Below are positions 60,184 through 64,000 of a stretch of 64,000 nt of DNA, one piece after another. Origin of the DNA: Lepisosteus oculatus. Taxonomy: Eukaryota > Chordata > Actinopteri > Semionotiformes > Lepisosteidae. Below the pieces are notes generated by a model. It had not been told where the DNA came from. It made no database searches and saw only the letters and a list, made by a program, of their open reading frames with translations. Numbering within the stretch: the stretch's first letter is position 1; the number at the start of each line of letters is the position of its first letter. The stretch is taken from assembly GCF_040954835.1 (NCBI RefSeq), contig NC_090712.1, forward strand, positions 5,031,284-5,095,283. The letters run 5' to 3'. The translations under genes were made by a program, and so were the position numbers.

Positions 60184-60292
60184 ATGTTTACCGGGATGGT
60201 GAAGGTAGGGGGCGAAGTCCCCTCCATGCCGATCTCTGACACTGACAGCATCACGCACGTCAGCCACCGGCACCATGCTGGGTTCAGGCCAG
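60184..60292 (+). CDS. DISC1: Probable DISC1 coding exon 1
   Basis: DISC1 is a coiled-coil scaffold at the centrosome and in neuronal signalling. A short frame starting at ATG 60184 encodes MFTGMVKVGGEVPSMPISDT, then DSITHVSHRHHAGFRP, and runs into a good donor (CCAGGTAATT) with one base of the next codon, phase 1. The VSHR...AG segment matches the end of human DISC1 exon 1 (VSHRAG), and the position, 3' of TSNAX on the same strand behind a CpG-rich block, fits synteny. In-frame ATGs at 60196 and 60226 are alternative starts. The rest of the gene lies right of the window. The call rests on a short match and on position. Confidence 0.55.
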
Positions 60293-63200
60293 GTAATTAT
60301 TGGCGTTATTTACTATAAAGCGTTGCGAGGTCTAAATCTGTTCAACTGCGTTGCGCTTTATTAAACACGATTGACATCATCGGTGTTTTATGCATGTTCT
60401 TCTCTTATGTTATATCTTCTTTGAACGTTAATAGTTTGCGGTTCGATAACTGTAAAATACTGTAGTTTTGTTTTACAATTCAATGTCCGCACCGGTTTTT
60501 GAAGCTGTAAAAACTCGGATTTGAACAATGTTGCGAGTTCGATTGATAAACACAAACGCCCCTGAAAACATTTTCACATCTATTCATAGTGTTGGTTGGT
60601 TTCAGTTGTATCCAAATGTTTATTTATTTTTGCATCTGTTTTGTGATCACAGTTACCACTACCCGCCTGAGCCAGATTCGTTACAAGAAATTGCACTGCG
60701 GCCAACTTTTGAGCGAAACGTCAGCCGAGTTCTGTGAACTGCAAGTTTGCAAGGAGTTTTTTTGGGGAAATTAATCGCGCGTGATGAGCACAAAAACGGC
60801 ATGACCCAAAATGTTTTTTGAAATGCTGAAACATGTAACACAATATATGATATTTTAGGAAGTCACGCAATGCGTTTATAAAACCTCTGACTGCCCTTAG
60901 GTTTTAAAGTAACACATCTAGCCCTGGTTAAAAAAATGAAATTTCCCATGACTGCTGTTTAATTCAAATTTGTAGATGATCGGACGTTAGGCTAACTTTT
61001 TTTTTAATAATCTGAAAATTCACACTGCAGGGATTTACATTAGAATTGTGAATTAATCTGTGATCGTCGCATTTCTACAGTTTTTAACTGTAGTACGGGC
61101 AAGCAAGCATTTTAGACGTGTCTCCTGAATGACACGCACGCACAGAACGCAGATCTGAGGACAAAGTTGAATTTGAGATGTTACAGCACAGCAAAGCTGC
61201 GTGTCCGACGTTCAGTCCAATCAGCTTTCCCAACTCGTCATATCACAGGGAACTCGAGTCCTCAACCCTGATGCAGATACTGTGTGCGCTTTTCCAAGAC
61301 AGCCTGAAAAGTTTACCCCCGTCTTCAAGATCAGAGATGTTTTCTATTGTTGTTGAATAAACATAGATGCTACTTGCTAGTTTAAAAACAAACGAAGGCC
61401 CCGGTGCTAATGTCAGAATTGTTTGTGTATTTATTTATGCATAAAGTCGTCTCTTAACATAAAACCAGTCTATATTAATCCAAACGTCATTGGCCTGAAT
61501 GACACGATTTTCCAACAAGGGAAGCCATATTTCTAGTAAACCTGAAACTAGTGAGCACATAAAGCAAGCACACGAAAAACAAGGTTTTTCAGATGACCGT
61601 TAATAAAGTCTTTGAAGTTTGATCATGTGTGGAGCTTGTTTTTCAAGTTCTCGCTGACATACATACTGTATGAGTCTGAGCAGTGAATCTGCAGTATGTA
61701 GCATAAGTAGACACTTCACATTAATCTGACAAAAAGAATTTGAATTCTGTACATTTTGAATTCTCTTTATCAGTTTTTTTAGCTTTGTAATCTTACAGTT
61801 TTGGGGTCTGCATTTTCACAGGCAGAAAATCCGATAGAGGCAGTTTTACATAGCATTCTGTATTTTGGAATTATCTGAAGGGAGATTATTGTTAATAGAG
61901 AAAAAAAATATTGTGGAGAGACAACAGAAGTCAAATAGAGTACTCTGTACCTCAAGTTGTGATGTTGTGCCTTTATTACAGAAAACAGAAACAGAAACAT
62001 TAAAATAGTCTGTAATATTGTTCTTAGAAGCTATGAATGGTTTTCTGCTGGTTAAAAAACGAAATTAAAGGTGATGTAGAATAATTCCTCCACAGGAAAA
62101 AAAAATGATTTGTTTATTTGCGTTTTATGCTGTATCGGTTTGCCATTAATCTTAGTCTGTCTTTCATTTATGCTTTTTAAAAAGCAAAGAAATGTAAAAA
62201 CTGTATTATGAAGGCCTTTCGTCACTGTCGTCTGCTGTATCTTACTAGTTTTGACATTTTTATTTCTGTTCAAAGGCCATTAGTCATGTTTTGTTGCCTG
62301 AGCAGCCTAGAGATTAAAAATGATTATGGAGGAGAATCGCTTTTGTTTCAGTTACTGGTATTGGACTTCCTTATTTCTTGTTAAATTCTTACTTTCTTAA
62401 AATACCCCTTTTCTGTTGCACTTCTTCTTAGAAAAGATTTTGAATTTTCTCATTTATTTATTTATGCCTACAGGCAACGTGCTTGTGATAGCTTTGTGTT
62501 TCCACATGACTTAACAGGATGTTTTCTGTATAACTTTCTGTGCTGAGGCGTTTTTGCTGTGCTGTGCTGAGGCCCAGTCGATGAAAGTAAATTACAGGGT
62601 TTAATATAGAAACCCCGCTTTAAAAAATTAAAAAATTAGGTAGTCTATGGAGATATGTGCTGCACTCCGGTCAGGCTCGGACAGACTTCTGTGATCATCT
62701 TATCACTCTGTAACTGCATATTGGTAGACAGGGTCTTGTCCATTTGCATCTGAGGGTCTCCAAAGGGAAATGAGGTTGAGCCTCACTTGCTGGGTTTTAG
62801 GATGTATTCCTGAGAATTTTTAGAAAAGTTTGAAATATAGCGACATGAAATTTGGTTAATTCCATTTTAACACAGAAGCGAAATAAGCAGACAAGCAGAT
62901 TCTTTTGCCTTAGAGGTGTCTCATGCTGCTTACAGTGACTGTGGACAGGATTCAAGCCTGGCAATGGGGTCATTAGAGCTGTATTATTATATTTCTACCT
63001 TAGATTTCATTCTCTCAAGGCCCAGACAAGAGCCTCTGTACCAATACTTCACCCCATGATTCACAGCTTCTTCTTGCACAGGATACAGCCAGATGAAGGT
63101 TGAGAAATGCCAATTTCACTTCCTTTTCTGCAAAAGTCCTGGTCTAAAATTGCGTTGCTTGTGTGGTGGATGGTTTAACAGCCAGTTGTGGCAGAACACC

Positions 63201-64000
63201 ATTTGTTTGCTGTGTGAACAAACCATTTTCAAGGGGTCTTCTCAAACCTTCTGTCAAACAGCAGGGATCCTGGAATTTCCTCCTTTAATCCTTGAGGTAA
63301 ATATGGAGCTCTATTCAAAGAGATAAGAGTTACAAGTTGGTGAATGAGGGGGGACTTAATTTAAAAGGGCATTTTGTTTCCTTTCTTGGCTTAAAATGTT
63401 ACGTATTTTGCTTACTGCTTTTTTAAATAGTGCCTGGAGTGTAAATAATATAGACTTTAGTGAGCGTCAAGCTTCAGTGTCAAGCAAAAACATGAGTCTG
63501 GCCGTTCTGTGGTGCTATTTTGTAGTGCAGGGAACTTTGATACATCCCGATTTTGATACCACATAGTTTACCGCAAATACGTAAATGCAAGCTGAGTGAT
63601 GTAGCCTGCTTCATGTGCTTCACAATAGATTCTTTTAACAGTTTCCTTCCTGCTCTGAAAGCAAGAAGGACTCTTGTGTAGTGCTGGTCTGATGTCCTGA
63701 ACTGGAAAACTATTTCTGCAGAACAAAGCGACACAATTTCTCTGACATATGGGGAATGTGTAACTGGATCCTGGTCCAAGACAGTTCTCTTTTGACACTG
63801 GCCCTCTCTTGTCTCACATGTCATTTAGGGTTTAATGCATTCTAGCCCAGGGAGTAAGCTTTAGACAGAGCTATGAAACCTGAGCCTCCAATCTCTAGAT
63901 AAAACATGTTGTTCTAGCTTTCATTTGTGTCTGATTGTTCTTCTATAGAAAATAGTTGTGTTACACCCTCTCGACTTACATGATTTTACTACTTTAAGAG
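60293..64000 (+). other. DISC1: Start of probable DISC1 intron 1
   Basis: This AT-rich DNA runs to the right edge. It has only short ORFs and no repeat family I recognise. I find no candidate for the large DISC1 exon 2 in it, so intron 1 would continue beyond the window. Confidence 0.5.

Noticed and set aside
59841..60254. 137-codon minus-strand ORF over the DISC1 promoter
   Set aside because: It runs antisense to the candidate DISC1 exon 1 and has no recognisable domain.
63093..63326. 77-codon ORF as a DISC1 exon 2 candidate
   Set aside because: It has none of the Arg/Ser-rich features of the DISC1 head domain, and no convincing acceptor was seen.

Overview
This window is vertebrate nuclear DNA, most likely from a ray-finned fish. 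It has small exons split by long AT-rich introns, GT-AG splice sites, CpG-rich promoters and fish-type dispersed repeats (5S-rRNA-derived and tRNA-derived SINEs, non-LTR LINE remnants, a small hAT element, Penelope-like fragments). The gene order is EGLN1 (minus), TSNAX (plus), DISC1 (plus), as on human chromosome 1q42. I see no bacterial, plasmid, phage or CRISPR content. The species cannot be fixed from the sequence; the unbroken single-copy block and the repeat mix would suit a non-teleost or early-branching ray-finned fish.

Layout. 1-40.8 kb: EGLN1 (HIF prolyl hydroxylase PHD2) on the minus strand. All five coding exons are present (1134 nt, 377 residues) and are joined in frame by consensus splice sites. 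A probable 2.8 kb 3' UTR reaches almost to the left edge. Intron 1 (25 kb) carries most of the repeats and an internal CpG-rich patch at about 18.1-18.8 kb. 40.8-42.7 kb: a head-to-head gap whose EGLN1 side is a CpG island with a perfect CRE and candidate hypoxia-response cores. 42.7-54.2 kb: TSNAX (translin-associated factor X), all six coding exons (876 nt, 291 residues) on the plus strand. 54.2-60.2 kb: a gap filled with SINE and LINE remnants. 60.2 kb to the right edge: a CpG-rich promoter and a probable first coding exon of DISC1, then the start of its intron 1.

EGLN1 is an oxygen sensor that marks HIF-alpha for destruction. TSNAX is the catalytic partner of translin in the C3PO RNase. 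DISC1 is a scaffold protein. The linkage of these genes is ancient; I see no sign that they form one pathway, although TSNAX and DISC1 are known to make read-through transcripts in human.

No wholly new system is evident. The observations most worth checking are a hammerhead-ribozyme-like core in Penelope-like repeat copies, a SINE lying within 30 bases of the TSNAX exon 3 acceptor, a hAT MITE with recognisable target-site duplication, two subfamilies of 5S-derived SINE, and an unusual acidic residue next to the EGLN1 catalytic core.
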